Assembly: GCA_900543915.1 (NCBI GenBank)
Contig: UQTB01000010.1
Location: 1-59,594 of the forward strand
Direction of reading: 5' to 3'
From: an uncultured Eubacteriales bacterium
Lineage (GTDB): Bacteria > Bacillota > Clostridia > Christensenellales > Borkfalkiaceae
DNA: 59,594 nucleotides
Numbering within the stretch: the first letter of the stretch is position 1; each line of letters begins with the position of its first letter. Positions 35,833 through 45,239 of the stretch are shown one piece after another. Both the position numbers and the translations under genes were made by a program. The notes under the pieces were generated by a model. The model made no database searches and had not been told where the DNA came from. It saw only the letters and a list, made by a program, of their open reading frames with translations.

Positions 35833-38800
35833 TCAGTTTTTCTCTTTTCCGCGCTTTAACGCCAGCGCCGCGGCCGCCGCCGTCAGGAGGACGAACGCGC
35901 CGAACAGAGAGGTTCCGAGCGAGGAATTGCATCCGCAGGAAGAGGGCTCCGAACCCGTCGCATTGACGACGACGGTGATCTTGCCCGTCACGGAAGTGCC
36001 GTCCACCACCAGGCGGAGCGTGACTTGCTGTTCCCCTTCCTGATTCGCGGAATAGCCGATGACGGTGGCGGAGGCGAGATCCGCCTCTCCTTCCGTCTTG
36101 CCGGACGCCCAGACGAACTGCGCGGTCACGCCCAGCTCCTTGAGCACCTGTCCGGTGAGCACGGTCCCCGTCTTGACGTATACGCGTTCCGTGCTGAACG
36201 CGATGGACGTACGCGCATCCACGACGTTGACGGTCACCGTCTTGCTGATGGGGCCCTTCTCGCCGCCGTCCAGCGTGATGGTGATGGTAGCCGTCCCCAG
36301 CTTTTCGCCCTTGATGAGGTTGTTGGCGTTGACGCTGACCACGTCCGGATTGCTCGATTGAACTGTAAATTCGCCCACCGTCGCGTATGCGGGCACCATG
36401 GTGGCGCCGAAATCGCGCAGCTTACCGATGCCGAGATCGATCTCATCGCTTTCCACCGTGAAATCCTCGTACTGAATGAAGGTATTCCACCCCTTACTCG
36501 CTTCGTCGTGAAGTTCAAAGACCGTCTCGTATTCGATGGTTCCCGCGACAACGTAGTCGCCCGCGCCGACGGGCGCGTAATTGGAATCCTGTCCCGTCCA
36601 CTCGATCATGGGCATTCCCGGAGAGACGACGCACCGGTCGCCCTTTTGGAAGCGCTGCTGCGCCGCGGGGACGGAGTCGTCGAAGACGGGCTGGATGACG
36701 AGATACTGCCCGTTGATGTCCGCCTTCGCGGGATACTCTTTTTCGCCGCGCACGAACTTGATAAAGTCCGCAACCCGATAGGCGGCGACGATGCTCTTGG
36801 GAACGTTGACCGCTCCCCGGAACGTGCCGCTGAAATCGATATAGAGGACGGCGTAATTCTGATCAAACGGCTCCTGCATGATGCCGTTCGGCACCTGCGC
36901 CGCACTGTCTCTCACCACCACGGTGACCGCGGTATCGAATGCTTTATATTCGTCACCGTCGCCGTCCTTGTCGATGGTGAGCGTGACGGTCTTCGTTCCC
37001 GGCTCGGACGTATCCAGTTCGCCGATCACCGTGTTCGTCTCGTCCAGATCGAAGGGCGCCCCGATGATGCCGTCGCCGAAGTCCTCCACTGCCTGCAGCT
37101 TGACGGGGACGTCGCCGGATCCCATATAGGTGGTCAGTTCAAACGTGCCGTTTAAGGCGACATTGTATTCGCGCGGCTGATAGATCTGATAGCCGATTAC
37201 CTCCAGCTCCATCGCGTTCACGACGAATTCTTTGGCGGTGCTCTCGTCCGTTCCCAGCATTACGGTGATCGTGACGGGGTCATCGGACGCCTTCAGTACG
37301 GTAATCGCGCCGCCCCGGACCGCCACCGTCTCCGGATCGGAGGAGATAACGGTCACGTTAACGTAGGAATGCGCGGGAAGCACGTTGTACTCCACCTCGT
37401 AATATCCGCCGACGGGGAGCGTGATTTCCTCTTTCTCCAGTTCCAGTTCGGTCGCTTCCGCCGTGAAGTTCTCCCAGGAAGCGCCGTTCCAGACGAACTT
37501 GCAGTCCTCCGTCAGCCGGGAGAGCGCAATCGCCGCGCCCTGATTGAGATAATAAATGCAGTACCCCGCTTTCAGCGTGAGAGTATCGCCGGAGACCAGC
37601 TCGCTGTACGCCTTGCCGCTGAGGGTAATCGCCGTCTGGTTCGCATAGATATACGTGATCTGCGCGACCTCGTAGGTCTTTCCGCCGTTCGCCGCGGCGG
37701 CCTTTACCTCCACCTTATCGTACTGGCCGATCTCCTTGAGCTGATCAGCCGAGAGGCTGCCGACGCCCTTCGTCGTATCCGCGGGGATATTGGTGTAATA
37801 CAGGTTGACGGCGCCGCCCCATTCGTGAATCTGATTGGCGGGCGGGGCGATCGTCTCGGTGATCGGATAGACGTGTACGGGAACCGCCGTCTCGAACCCT
37901 TCCGCCTTGATTTTGACGGACTGAACGGTCGCCTGCGTTCCATCGTAGAGCTTGGTGCTGTCATATCCGGCAAAGTCGATGTTCTCCGCCTTCAGCGCGA
38001 CGGCCGCCCCGGCAAAGCCGTTGTCGTAAATATAATTGGCGGTGATCTGGCGCGCTGCGCCCGCCGCGTCGTTCGCCTCGCCCTGGTAGAGGACAACCGC
38101 GCCGTACTGCGCGTTGACCTTTGCCGCAACGCCCGTGATAACGGGTTCGCCCGTCAGGTTTTCGAGCTCCAGCACCAGCGTCTTGTTGGCGAACAGAACG
38201 GAAATTGTCGCCTTGCCCGCGGTGTCCCCGCCCGTGATGACGCCGTTTTCGGTCACCGAAATTACGCTCTCGTCCGAAGTGAGGAACTTCGGCTGTTCGG
38301 AGACGTTTTCCAGGTTATAAGAGGCGATGCTGATGGACTGCCCCTTGTAGATCTTTCCGAGCGCCTTGATGTCGTCCGAGAAGTCCACGGATTCGTCTAC
38401 CGTGCCCGCTCTTTCCCACGCGCCGTCCGTAAAGACGAACGTCACGTCCTCCGCCAGCATGCCGACCGTCTGGAACACGCCCGTGTGGTCGGTGGCGAGC
38501 GCCACGCCGTAATCGGTGTTGACGCCGCCGTAATAGTAGGCCTCTCTGAATCCCTTTTTGAGGATCAGGCGGTCGCCCTCCGAGCCGCCGGTCAGCTGAT
38601 TGGGACGGATGACGACGCCCGACTCGGTATAGAAAATCTCGTCTTTCGCAGAGGAAGTGATTTCATTTCCGTCCGCCGTATAATACCTGAATTGCAGCCG
38701 GTTGATCCAATATCCTCTCAGACTCCAGCCCTCGTCCGTCCGCGCGGACGCCTTTATCCTGCCCGCGCTGTTATCCGTCGCGGTTTCGGTGAACGGCTCG

Positions 38801-39528
38801 GGATGAGAAGTCCCCCGGAACAGGTTGACGCGCATTCCCCAGGTATTGGCCGTGGTGGGAGCGGCGATCTCGACGTCGTACGCCCTGCGCATATTGATCT
38901 GCGCGGTCTCGCCCTCTTCCACCACCTCGTGCCAGTCGTTCTCAGCCTTGCTGTACTCGACGGTGACGTCGTTTGCCAGCACCAGCTTTTTCTCCTCCGT
39001 ACCGGTGTTGTACGGGAAGGTAAAGCCCTTTTTCACCGTCACTCTGTCACCGTCCCCGTACGCATAGAATTTCAGCCCGGTATCCGCGTCCGTGAGTGCC
39101 GAGAGAGCGCTCTCGTCTGCGTAATTATCCAGCCGGAACACGAGGTTTCCCATCGCGTCGTGCCAGATCACCTCGACGGTGCGCGCGTTTGACGCGTTTT
39201 TGGATTCATAAGTGACGAGCTCCTTGTTGGTCAGATACCCGCCTTCGCCGTCGCTGACCTCCGTCACGATATCCTGCATCGTCTCCTGATTCTGCTGCCC
39301 GATATCGTAGGCGTTGGTCGCGAACGTGAGCCCCAGGCCGTTCCCCCAGAGCGTCGTTTTCGACGGCCACGTCTGGTTGGATGCAGTGTAGTCCTCTCCC
39401 CCCATGTATACGCCGGTAAACTGAAGCACGGGATCTCTTTGCACGGCGAACGCGGACATCAGTCCGAGCACCGCCGAACAAGTCATCACCGCCGCGAGCG
39501 CGACGATTGCCACAAGTTTCTTCTTCAT
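35833..39528 (-). CDS. Large surface protein with bacterial Ig-like (Big2) domains and Cys-containing C-terminal anchor
   Basis: A 1231-aa exported protein (signal peptide ending SAFAVQ, no lipobox). The N-terminal third carries three similar modules of about 110 residues (RVTVKKGFTFPYNTG, RLILKKGFREAYYYGG, TLTLKAGYCIYYLNQG). Big2-type Ig-like domains follow (ESVISVTENGVITGGDTAG, NPDVVSVNANNLIKGEKLG). The end is SSCGCNSSLG, a hydrophobic helix and LKRGKEKN, like the tail of the protein at 10658-11998. A cell-surface glycan-binding scaffold is inferred. AGGAGG supports the ATG at 39528. Confidence 0.8.
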   Translation of the reverse strand: MKKKLVAIVALAAVMTCSAVLGLMSAFAVQRDPVLQFTGVYMGGEDYTASNQTWPSKTTLWGNGLGLTFATNAYDIGQQNQETMQDIVTEVSDGEGGYLTNKELVTYESKNASNARTVEVIWHDAMGNLVFRLDNYADESALSALTDADTGLKFYAYGDGDRVTVKKGFTFPYNTGTEEKKLVLANDVTVEYSKAENDWHEVVEEGETAQINMRRAYDVEIAAPTTANTWGMRVNLFRGTSHPEPFTETATDNSAGRIKASARTDEGWSLRGYWINRLQFRYYTADGNEITSSAKDEIFYTESGVVIRPNQLTGGSEGDRLILKKGFREAYYYGGVNTDYGVALATDHTGVFQTVGMLAEDVTFVFTDGAWERAGTVDESVDFSDDIKALGKIYKGQSISIASYNLENVSEQPKFLTSDESVISVTENGVITGGDTAGKATISVLFANKTLVLELENLTGEPVITGVAAKVNAQYGAVVLYQGEANDAAGAARQITANYIYDNGFAGAAVALKAENIDFAGYDSTKLYDGTQATVQSVKIKAEGFETAVPVHVYPITETIAPPANQIHEWGGAVNLYYTNIPADTTKGVGSLSADQLKEIGQYDKVEVKAAAANGGKTYEVAQITYIYANQTAITLSGKAYSELVSGDTLTLKAGYCIYYLNQGAAIALSRLTEDCKFVWNGASWENFTAEATELELEKEEITLPVGGYYEVEYNVLPAHSYVNVTVISSDPETVAVRGGAITVLKASDDPVTITVMLGTDESTAKEFVVNAMELEVIGYQIYQPREYNVALNGTFELTTYMGSGDVPVKLQAVEDFGDGIIGAPFDLDETNTVIGELDTSEPGTKTVTLTIDKDGDGDEYKAFDTAVTVVVRDSAAQVPNGIMQEPFDQNYAVLYIDFSGTFRGAVNVPKSIVAAYRVADFIKFVRGEKEYPAKADINGQYLVIQPVFDDSVPAAQQRFQKGDRCVVSPGMPMIEWTGQDSNYAPVGAGDYVVAGTIEYETVFELHDEASKGWNTFIQYEDFTVESDEIDLGIGKLRDFGATMVPAYATVGEFTVQSSNPDVVSVNANNLIKGEKLGTATITITLDGGEKGPISKTVTVNVVDARTSIAFSTERVYVKTGTVLTGQVLKELGVTAQFVWASGKTEGEADLASATVIGYSANQEGEQQVTLRLVVDGTSVTGKITVVVNATGSEPSSCGCNSSLGTSLFGAFVLLTAAAAALALKRGKEKN

Positions 39529-39553
39529 AATTGACCTCCTTATGATCATTCAA

Positions 39554-41473
39554 TCAGTATCCGTAAGAATAGCTGTATCTGCCGAGCGGGGCGCTGTCCC
39601 CCGTCGCGTAGTAGTGCAAAATATCGTGCTCCGCGTCCTCCGCGGCAAACCAGGAGGGTTTCTGTACGTTATCCGACACTTTAAAGGAAAATTTCACGTT
39701 GTCCGCGGAGAGCCCCAGCGTTGAAAGCGGCACCGTGATCATCATCCGGTTTCCCTCCACGAGAAGCTCCGCCGCTCCGGCAGATTCCCAGTTCCAGCCG
39801 CCCGTGCTTTTCTCCACGCTGGTCGTATTGCCGTCCGGCGCGCGGTTGACGGCGAAGTTATACCCCGCGAAGCTATTGTCCTCCGTGCTCGCCTCCGTCT
39901 TTATGAGAATGTTCATCCAGTTGTCGCCCGATTCGTAGGCGGTGACGTCTTCTTTTGTCGTGACGAGAAAATAGAGATTGGTTCCGTCGTGCACGACGCG
40001 CGTCTCCAGAATGTCGTTCCGGTCGGTGGCGTCCGTATAGTACGGGCCCGTCGGCTTCACGTCGAAGCTCCAGTAATCGCGCGCCAGCGCGTCTCCCTCA
40101 AAGTCCACGTAGACGGCGGGAACGTCTTCAAAATCCTCAAACGCGCGCACGGTTTTCGTCTTCCACAAATAGGTCTCCGCCGCGGGTTCGTACTTGAATT
40201 TTCTCAGGTTCCGCGTCAGCTGCAGGAGCGTGGTATCCTGATAGAGTGTCTTGTCCGGCTCGATATCGCGGGTGTACTGCTCGTAAAAATTATCCACCAT
40301 GACCGCCTTTGAATCGAGGTTGCCGAACTTCATGCCCACCCATTCGTTCCAGCCGGTCACGTTGACAAACGTCACGTCCTTTCCCTTTTCTTCCAGAGAG
40401 AAGACCGTATCCCACTGGTTTTCGAAGTTCTGTCCCAGCTGCCAGTTTTCCTCTACTTTCTGTTCCTTGTAGTTGTAGCCGCGGCTGTTGCGGTCGATCA
40501 TGTCCGTAAAGCCCAGATTGCCGTGCTGCGCGACGGACACGCTGATCGCCTTGCTCTCTTCGTGATAGGTCTGCGGCGCGCGGTTGCTGATCCAGGGAAA
40601 GCCGTTCGGCTTGGAGCCCTTGTTCGGCCACTGGGTCTCCTTGACGTCGAAGTAAAGCTGATCGGCGGCGGAGACGGGTACGAATTTGTTGACGTCTCCC
40701 CAGGTATCCGAAGCGCCGTCGTTCTGCTCCGTCGTCGCGATGATCATGGGGCGCACGCCGTCCGGCTTAAACCAGAGCGCCTCGTATTTGCCGCTGTCGT
40801 AAAACGCCCGGCGGATCTCTTCCACGCGTTCGCCCGACCGCGTATTGGTCAGAAAGACCACTTTCGGCACGTCCCAGCCCTTTTCATAGAGCTCCAGCAT
40901 GGTGTCGAGCAGGGTATACGAAGGCGCTTTTACCACGCCTTCGAACTGAGATCCCCTGATATCTTCGTCATAGATCAGCGAATTGGACGTGTCCAGGAAA
41001 ATAAAGTCGATTCCCGCGAGGATAAACAGCTCCATGTGCCGCGTGATCACCCACGGGTCGGAGGAGTTGTAATAGCCGTACAGGGGTTCGTTCGTAAAGT
41101 GGAACGCCCCGATCTGGCTGAGCTGTTGATACGCCGCATTGGATGGGTCGATGTTCCAGAATGCGGCAGCCCCCTCTTCGGTGGACATCAGCTTGGTGCA
41201 GTCGAAGATGTTGTGGTAATAGTAATTCGTATTGGAAATCCACATCCAGTAAAACAGCCCGACAAAGCGCTCCCGGTCAGTCTTCAGGTATCCCATCGGG
41301 GCGATCTCCCGCCCGAATTTATCCGTCGCGGACAGGCTCGCCATGCTGAACTCGTAGGCGCTCAGGTTCCGGCGCGCGTCCTGCGGCGCGGCGGGAGGAT
41401 TCTCCCTGCACCCCGCCCCCACGGAAAACAGCAGAAAAAACGCCATGAAAAAGGAAAACAGTTTTTTACTCAT
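39554..41473 (-). CDS. GH71/GH99-like lipoprotein with C-terminal carbohydrate-binding domain (copy 2)
   Basis: A 639-aa lipoprotein (lipobox VGAGC, Cys 22). The N-terminal 400 residues resemble the TIM barrel of GH71/GH99-like proteins (VGLFYWMW, EPLYGYYNSSDPWVITRHM, AGIDFIFLDTSN, VTGWNEWVG). The C-terminal 200 residues look like a CBM9/DOMON-type beta-sandwich (SGDNWMNILIKTE, YNFAVNRAPDGNTTSVEKST, VKFSFKVSDNVQKPSWF). Family assignment is tentative and no catalytic residue is proven. It is a tandem paralogue of the next gene upstream. ATG 41473 follows AGAGG; an earlier TTG lacks good spacing. Confidence 0.75.
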   Translation of the reverse strand: MSKKLFSFFMAFFLLFSVGAGCRENPPAAPQDARRNLSAYEFSMASLSATDKFGREIAPMGYLKTDRERFVGLFYWMWISNTNYYYHNIFDCTKLMSTEEGAAAFWNIDPSNAAYQQLSQIGAFHFTNEPLYGYYNSSDPWVITRHMELFILAGIDFIFLDTSNSLIYDEDIRGSQFEGVVKAPSYTLLDTMLELYEKGWDVPKVVFLTNTRSGERVEEIRRAFYDSGKYEALWFKPDGVRPMIIATTEQNDGASDTWGDVNKFVPVSAADQLYFDVKETQWPNKGSKPNGFPWISNRAPQTYHEESKAISVSVAQHGNLGFTDMIDRNSRGYNYKEQKVEENWQLGQNFENQWDTVFSLEEKGKDVTFVNVTGWNEWVGMKFGNLDSKAVMVDNFYEQYTRDIEPDKTLYQDTTLLQLTRNLRKFKYEPAAETYLWKTKTVRAFEDFEDVPAVYVDFEGDALARDYWSFDVKPTGPYYTDATDRNDILETRVVHDGTNLYFLVTTKEDVTAYESGDNWMNILIKTEASTEDNSFAGYNFAVNRAPDGNTTSVEKSTGGWNWESAGAAELLVEGNRMMITVPLSTLGLSADNVKFSFKVSDNVQKPSWFAAEDAEHDILHYYATGDSAPLGRYSYSYGY

Positions 41474-41481
41474 AATACCTC

Positions 41482-43452
41482 TCAATATCCGTACGTATAG
41501 TTAAGCCTGCCGATGGGCGCGGAATCCCCCGTGATATAATAATGCAGGACCTCGTGATCGGGGTCGTCCGCTTCATACCAGCCGGGTTTTTGCACGTTGT
41601 CCGCCACTTTGAAGGAAAATTTCACGTTGTCTGAGGACAGCCCCAGCGCGGAGAGCGGCACGGTCACCGTAAGGTATTTCCCGCTGACGGAGATCTCCGC
41701 CTCGCCCGTCTTTTCCCAGTTCCAGCCGCCCGCGCTTCTCTCGACGGTGGTCTTATCGCCGTCCGGCGCGCGGTTGACGATGTAGTCGTACCCCTCGAAC
41801 CCGGTATTCACGTCGCCGTCCCCCGTCTGAATCAGAATGTTCATCCAGTTGTCGCCCGAGACGTAGGGGATGACGTCTTCCGCCGTTTCGATCCGGAAAT
41901 AGACGTTCTGCCCGTCCGCGGTGACGCGCACCTCCGCGATGTCGTTCCGGTTGGTGTCGTCCCGATACCAGGCGCCGACGAGGTTTTGATTGAGGCTCGC
42001 TGTGCGGATGTCGTATCCGCAGAAGTCCCGCCTGCGGGCGTCCCCCACGAAATCCCGGTAGACGGCCGTCCCGCTGTCGAAATCGGAGTTCTTTCCGATC
42101 GTCTTTCCGCCCCACTCGATGGCGGCGCCGGACTCCAGTCCGTCGTACTTCAGCCTGCGCACGTTACGCACCAGCTGCATATACACGTTGTCCTTGTAAT
42201 ACGTCTTGTCCGGCTCGATATCGCGGGAATACTCCGCCGAAAAATTATCCACCATCATGAAGCGGGTGGGATTTCTGCCGTTGTCGCAATACGCGTCGCT
42301 GTCCGCGCGCGTCTTCTGCCCGACCCATTCGTTCCAGCCGGTGACGGTGACGAATTCGATCTCCTTCCCCTCCGCTTCGTATGTGAATACAGTCTCCCAT
42401 TCGTTTTCAAAGTTTCTCCCCGCCGCCCAGTTTTCCTCAATGGTGTCCGTATGGTAGTCGTATCCCTTGGAGCTCCACTTGTGGCGGAGGCTGAAAAGCA
42501 CGTGCGTTTTGCTGTGCTGCGATACGCTCACGTTGATCGCCCTGCTCTCTTCGTGGAATTTCTGCGGGTAATCCCAGCTCATCCAGGGGAAACCCTGAGG
42601 CTGCGCCTCCCTGGTCGGCCACTGCGATTCCTTCACGTCGAAATACTCCTGCAGGGCGGGCGAAATGTTGTTGTACTTGGACGGATCGTCCGGATCCATG
42701 TCGCTGCCGCCGCCGTTGTTTTCCGTCGTTCCGATGATCAATGGCCTTCCCTCCGGCTTGAACCAGAGATCCTCATACTTTCCGCTGCGGTAATAGGCGT
42801 CGAAGATCTCCTGCACGCGGTCGCCCGAGCAGGAGTTGGTGTAAAAAGCGACCTTCGGCACATCCCAGCCCTGATCGTAATATTCGAGCAGCGTATCCAG
42901 CACGGCCATGCCGGCGCCCTTGATTTTTCCGCCTTCCGGCTGCTGGCTGTGGTTGACCGCGTACGTATAGTAGTTTGTGGCATCGAAGAAGATAAAGTCC
43001 ACGTCCGCGAGCGTCAGCATCTCGATGTGCCGTGCGATCACCCACGGATCGGACGAATTGTAGTAGCCCAGCATGGGCTCGTTCGTCCAGTGCATGTAAT
43101 CCAGCGGGCTGGCGTTCTCCATCCCGTCGCCGGGCGGATTCACCGTCTGAAAGAGCGCCTGTTCCCCTTCCGGCGTGGAGAGGAGCTTCGTGACGTCGTA
43201 TACGCCGAACTGATGGTCGTTGTTTCCCATCCACAGCCAGTAAAACACGCCGACGTAACGCACTTTATCCGTCTTCTCCGCATACATGGGCGCGATCGTC
43301 CGGTTCTCGCGGTCGACCGCGGATAAACTCGCCGCCGTAAACGCGTAGTCGTTCAGCCCGCGTTTGAAATTCCCCTCCGCCGCAGGCTGCGCGCATCCGC
43401 CGAAAAAGGCGGCGATCAGCAGCGCGGCGAGGAGCTTTCCGAAATGTCTCAT
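41482..43452 (-). CDS. GH71/GH99-like lipoprotein with C-terminal carbohydrate-binding domain (copy 1)
   Basis: A 656-aa lipoprotein (lipobox FFGGC, Cys 20) colinear with its downstream paralogue over the whole length: VGVFYWLWMG, EPMLGYYNSSDPWVIARHI, ADVDFIFFDATN, VTGWNEWVGQ and the final GDSAPIGRLNYTYGY. The two are clearly diverged, so the duplication is not recent. It lies directly downstream of importer 3, as expected for a surface enzyme or binding protein that feeds that importer. GGAGG precedes the ATG. Confidence 0.75.
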   Translation of the reverse strand: MRHFGKLLAALLIAAFFGGCAQPAAEGNFKRGLNDYAFTAASLSAVDRENRTIAPMYAEKTDKVRYVGVFYWLWMGNNDHQFGVYDVTKLLSTPEGEQALFQTVNPPGDGMENASPLDYMHWTNEPMLGYYNSSDPWVIARHIEMLTLADVDFIFFDATNYYTYAVNHSQQPEGGKIKGAGMAVLDTLLEYYDQGWDVPKVAFYTNSCSGDRVQEIFDAYYRSGKYEDLWFKPEGRPLIIGTTENNGGGSDMDPDDPSKYNNISPALQEYFDVKESQWPTREAQPQGFPWMSWDYPQKFHEESRAINVSVSQHSKTHVLFSLRHKWSSKGYDYHTDTIEENWAAGRNFENEWETVFTYEAEGKEIEFVTVTGWNEWVGQKTRADSDAYCDNGRNPTRFMMVDNFSAEYSRDIEPDKTYYKDNVYMQLVRNVRRLKYDGLESGAAIEWGGKTIGKNSDFDSGTAVYRDFVGDARRRDFCGYDIRTASLNQNLVGAWYRDDTNRNDIAEVRVTADGQNVYFRIETAEDVIPYVSGDNWMNILIQTGDGDVNTGFEGYDYIVNRAPDGDKTTVERSAGGWNWEKTGEAEISVSGKYLTVTVPLSALGLSSDNVKFSFKVADNVQKPGWYEADDPDHEVLHYYITGDSAPIGRLNYTYGY

Positions 43453-43474
43453 CTTTTCCTCCTGTCAGATTGCT

Positions 43475-44341
43475 TCAGCCCTTTAAGCCCACCGTCGAGA
43501 TGCCCTGCACCAGATATTTCTGGAAAAACGCATAGCAGAGGGTGGGAACGAGGGACAGAATCGTGCACGCCGAGAAGATATACTCGGGGTGATAGAGATT
43601 TTCGTCCGACCACAGATTGCGGTACAGCGCATAGGCGAAGGGACGCATGGCGCTCTCCACCTGTTTCAGATAGATGGAGGGCGTGTAATAATCCCCCCAT
43701 ACCCCCATAAAGACGCTCACCGCCAGATAGATCACGATGGTTTTGGAGAGGGGCATCGCAATGGTCACAAAGCTCCGGAACGGCCCCGCGCCGTCGATCG
43801 ACGCCGATTCAAATACCTCCGCCGGCTGCGAGAGCATGAACTGCCGCGCGAGAAAGACGTTCATTGCGCCGCCGAACAGCAGGTTGGGCAGAAACAGCGG
43901 CAGATAGGTGTTCAGCATTCCGAAATCGTTGTACATGACGTACAGCGGAACCTGCGTCACCACGCCGGGCAGCATCACCGTCCCCAGCATAAAGGCGAAG
44001 ATGAACTTTTTGCCGATCCAGTTGAGCCGCGTGAACGCATACGCCGCCAGAAGGGAGGAAAACGGCACCGCGAAGGCGTTGAGCGCGCTCAGCCAGAGAC
44101 TGTGCACCAGGGGCATTCCGTATCCGCCGTCCGAAAACGCATGAATGTAGTTGCTGAACATGACCCGGTCGGGGAAAAAGTGCATGATCACGTCTTCCGC
44201 GCGCTGTGCGGTCATCAGTCCCCTGCTGATCATAAAGACGTAGGGAAAGACGAACACCGCGCCCAGCGCGATCAGAAACAGATATAAAAAGGAGTACCCG
44301 ACCGCCTTCCTGACTTTTTCCCGTCTGCTAATAGTTACCAT
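43475..44341 (-). CDS. Sugar ABC transporter permease, MalG/MsmG type (importer 3)
   Basis: A 288-aa CUT1-family permease with first membrane segment SFLYLFLIALGAVFVFPYVFM and EAA-type loop FESASIDGAGPFRSFVTIAMP. Its start lies 14 nt inside the upstream permease gene, so the two are translationally coupled. It ends with VQGISTVGLKG; the permease at 7264-8166 ends with GGIKIGGLKG, the usual MsmG-type tail. Confidence 0.92.
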   Translation of the reverse strand: MVTISRREKVRKAVGYSFLYLFLIALGAVFVFPYVFMISRGLMTAQRAEDVIMHFFPDRVMFSNYIHAFSDGGYGMPLVHSLWLSALNAFAVPFSSLLAAYAFTRLNWIGKKFIFAFMLGTVMLPGVVTQVPLYVMYNDFGMLNTYLPLFLPNLLFGGAMNVFLARQFMLSQPAEVFESASIDGAGPFRSFVTIAMPLSKTIVIYLAVSVFMGVWGDYYTPSIYLKQVESAMRPFAYALYRNLWSDENLYHPEYIFSACTILSLVPTLCYAFFQKYLVQGISTVGLKG

Positions 44342-45239
44342 CGTTCAGCCTCTTATCCACTTTGAACATAATGAGCGTGATCGCCGCGGTGATGATCATC
44401 AGCACCCAGCTGAGCGCGGATGCGTACCCGATATTCGTCCTTCTGAACGCCTCGATGTACACTTTTACGCCCAGCATAAGCGTTGCGTCGTTGTTGCCCG
44501 CGCCCGTATTGGGCGCGAAGGCGATCGTTCCGTTGAACTGGACGGTCGCGATCGTCAGCGTGATCATATTGTAGAGAAACAGCGGGCCGGACTGCGGAAT
44601 CGTGATGGAAACCAGCTTGCGCAGCCGCCCCGCGCCGTCGATCTCCGCCGCCTCGTAGAGCTGCTCGGGAATGTTCTTGAAAGCGGCGAGCCAGATGATC
44701 GTGCCGCCGCCCAGACTCCAGAGATTCATCACGAGGATGGAGCGGATCGCCTCCAGATCCGAGCTGAAAAAATAAGAGCTCGGCGACAGCCCGAAAAACA
44801 TCCTGATCTGATTGAAAATGCCGGGCGACTCTGTGCCGTATTTCATGATATTGCTCCAGAGAATGCCCCCCGCGATCGCGGGGATCACGCAGGGCAGATA
44901 GTACACCACGCGGAAAATCTTGATCCCCGGGATTTTCAGGTTCAGAAGGAGCGCGAGCGCGTACGTCAGCACCAGAACCATCGCGATGTTTCCCGCGCCG
45001 AAGATAAGCGTGTTCCGAAACGCCGTCCTGACAGCGGGATCGCGGAACATCTTGATATAATTTCCCAACCCGACGAAGTCGTATTTCGTGGTCATATCGT
45101 AATCGTGAAAGGAGTACATCACGGACTGGATGATGGGAGCGAGCGTAAAGATACACAGCCCTGCCACCGTCGGCAGGATAAAGAGCCAGCCCGGGATACT
45201 CTCCTTTACTTTTTTTGCCAGAACTTTTTTGGAAATCAT
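44328..45239 (-). CDS. Sugar ABC transporter permease, MalF/MsmF type (importer 3)
   Basis: A 303-aa permease. First membrane segment PGWLFILPTVAGLCIFTLAP; EAA loop YEAAEIDGAGRLRKLVSITIP. The ATG at 45239 overlaps the binding-protein stop as ATGA; an upstream in-frame ATG would lie inside the binding-protein gene. Together with the next gene it forms the channel of importer 3. Confidence 0.92.
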   Translation of the reverse strand: MISKKVLAKKVKESIPGWLFILPTVAGLCIFTLAPIIQSVMYSFHDYDMTTKYDFVGLGNYIKMFRDPAVRTAFRNTLIFGAGNIAMVLVLTYALALLLNLKIPGIKIFRVVYYLPCVIPAIAGGILWSNIMKYGTESPGIFNQIRMFFGLSPSSYFFSSDLEAIRSILVMNLWSLGGGTIIWLAAFKNIPEQLYEAAEIDGAGRLRKLVSITIPQSGPLFLYNMITLTIATVQFNGTIAFAPNTGAGNNDATLMLGVKVYIEAFRRTNIGYASALSWVLMIITAAITLIMFKVDKRLNDGNY

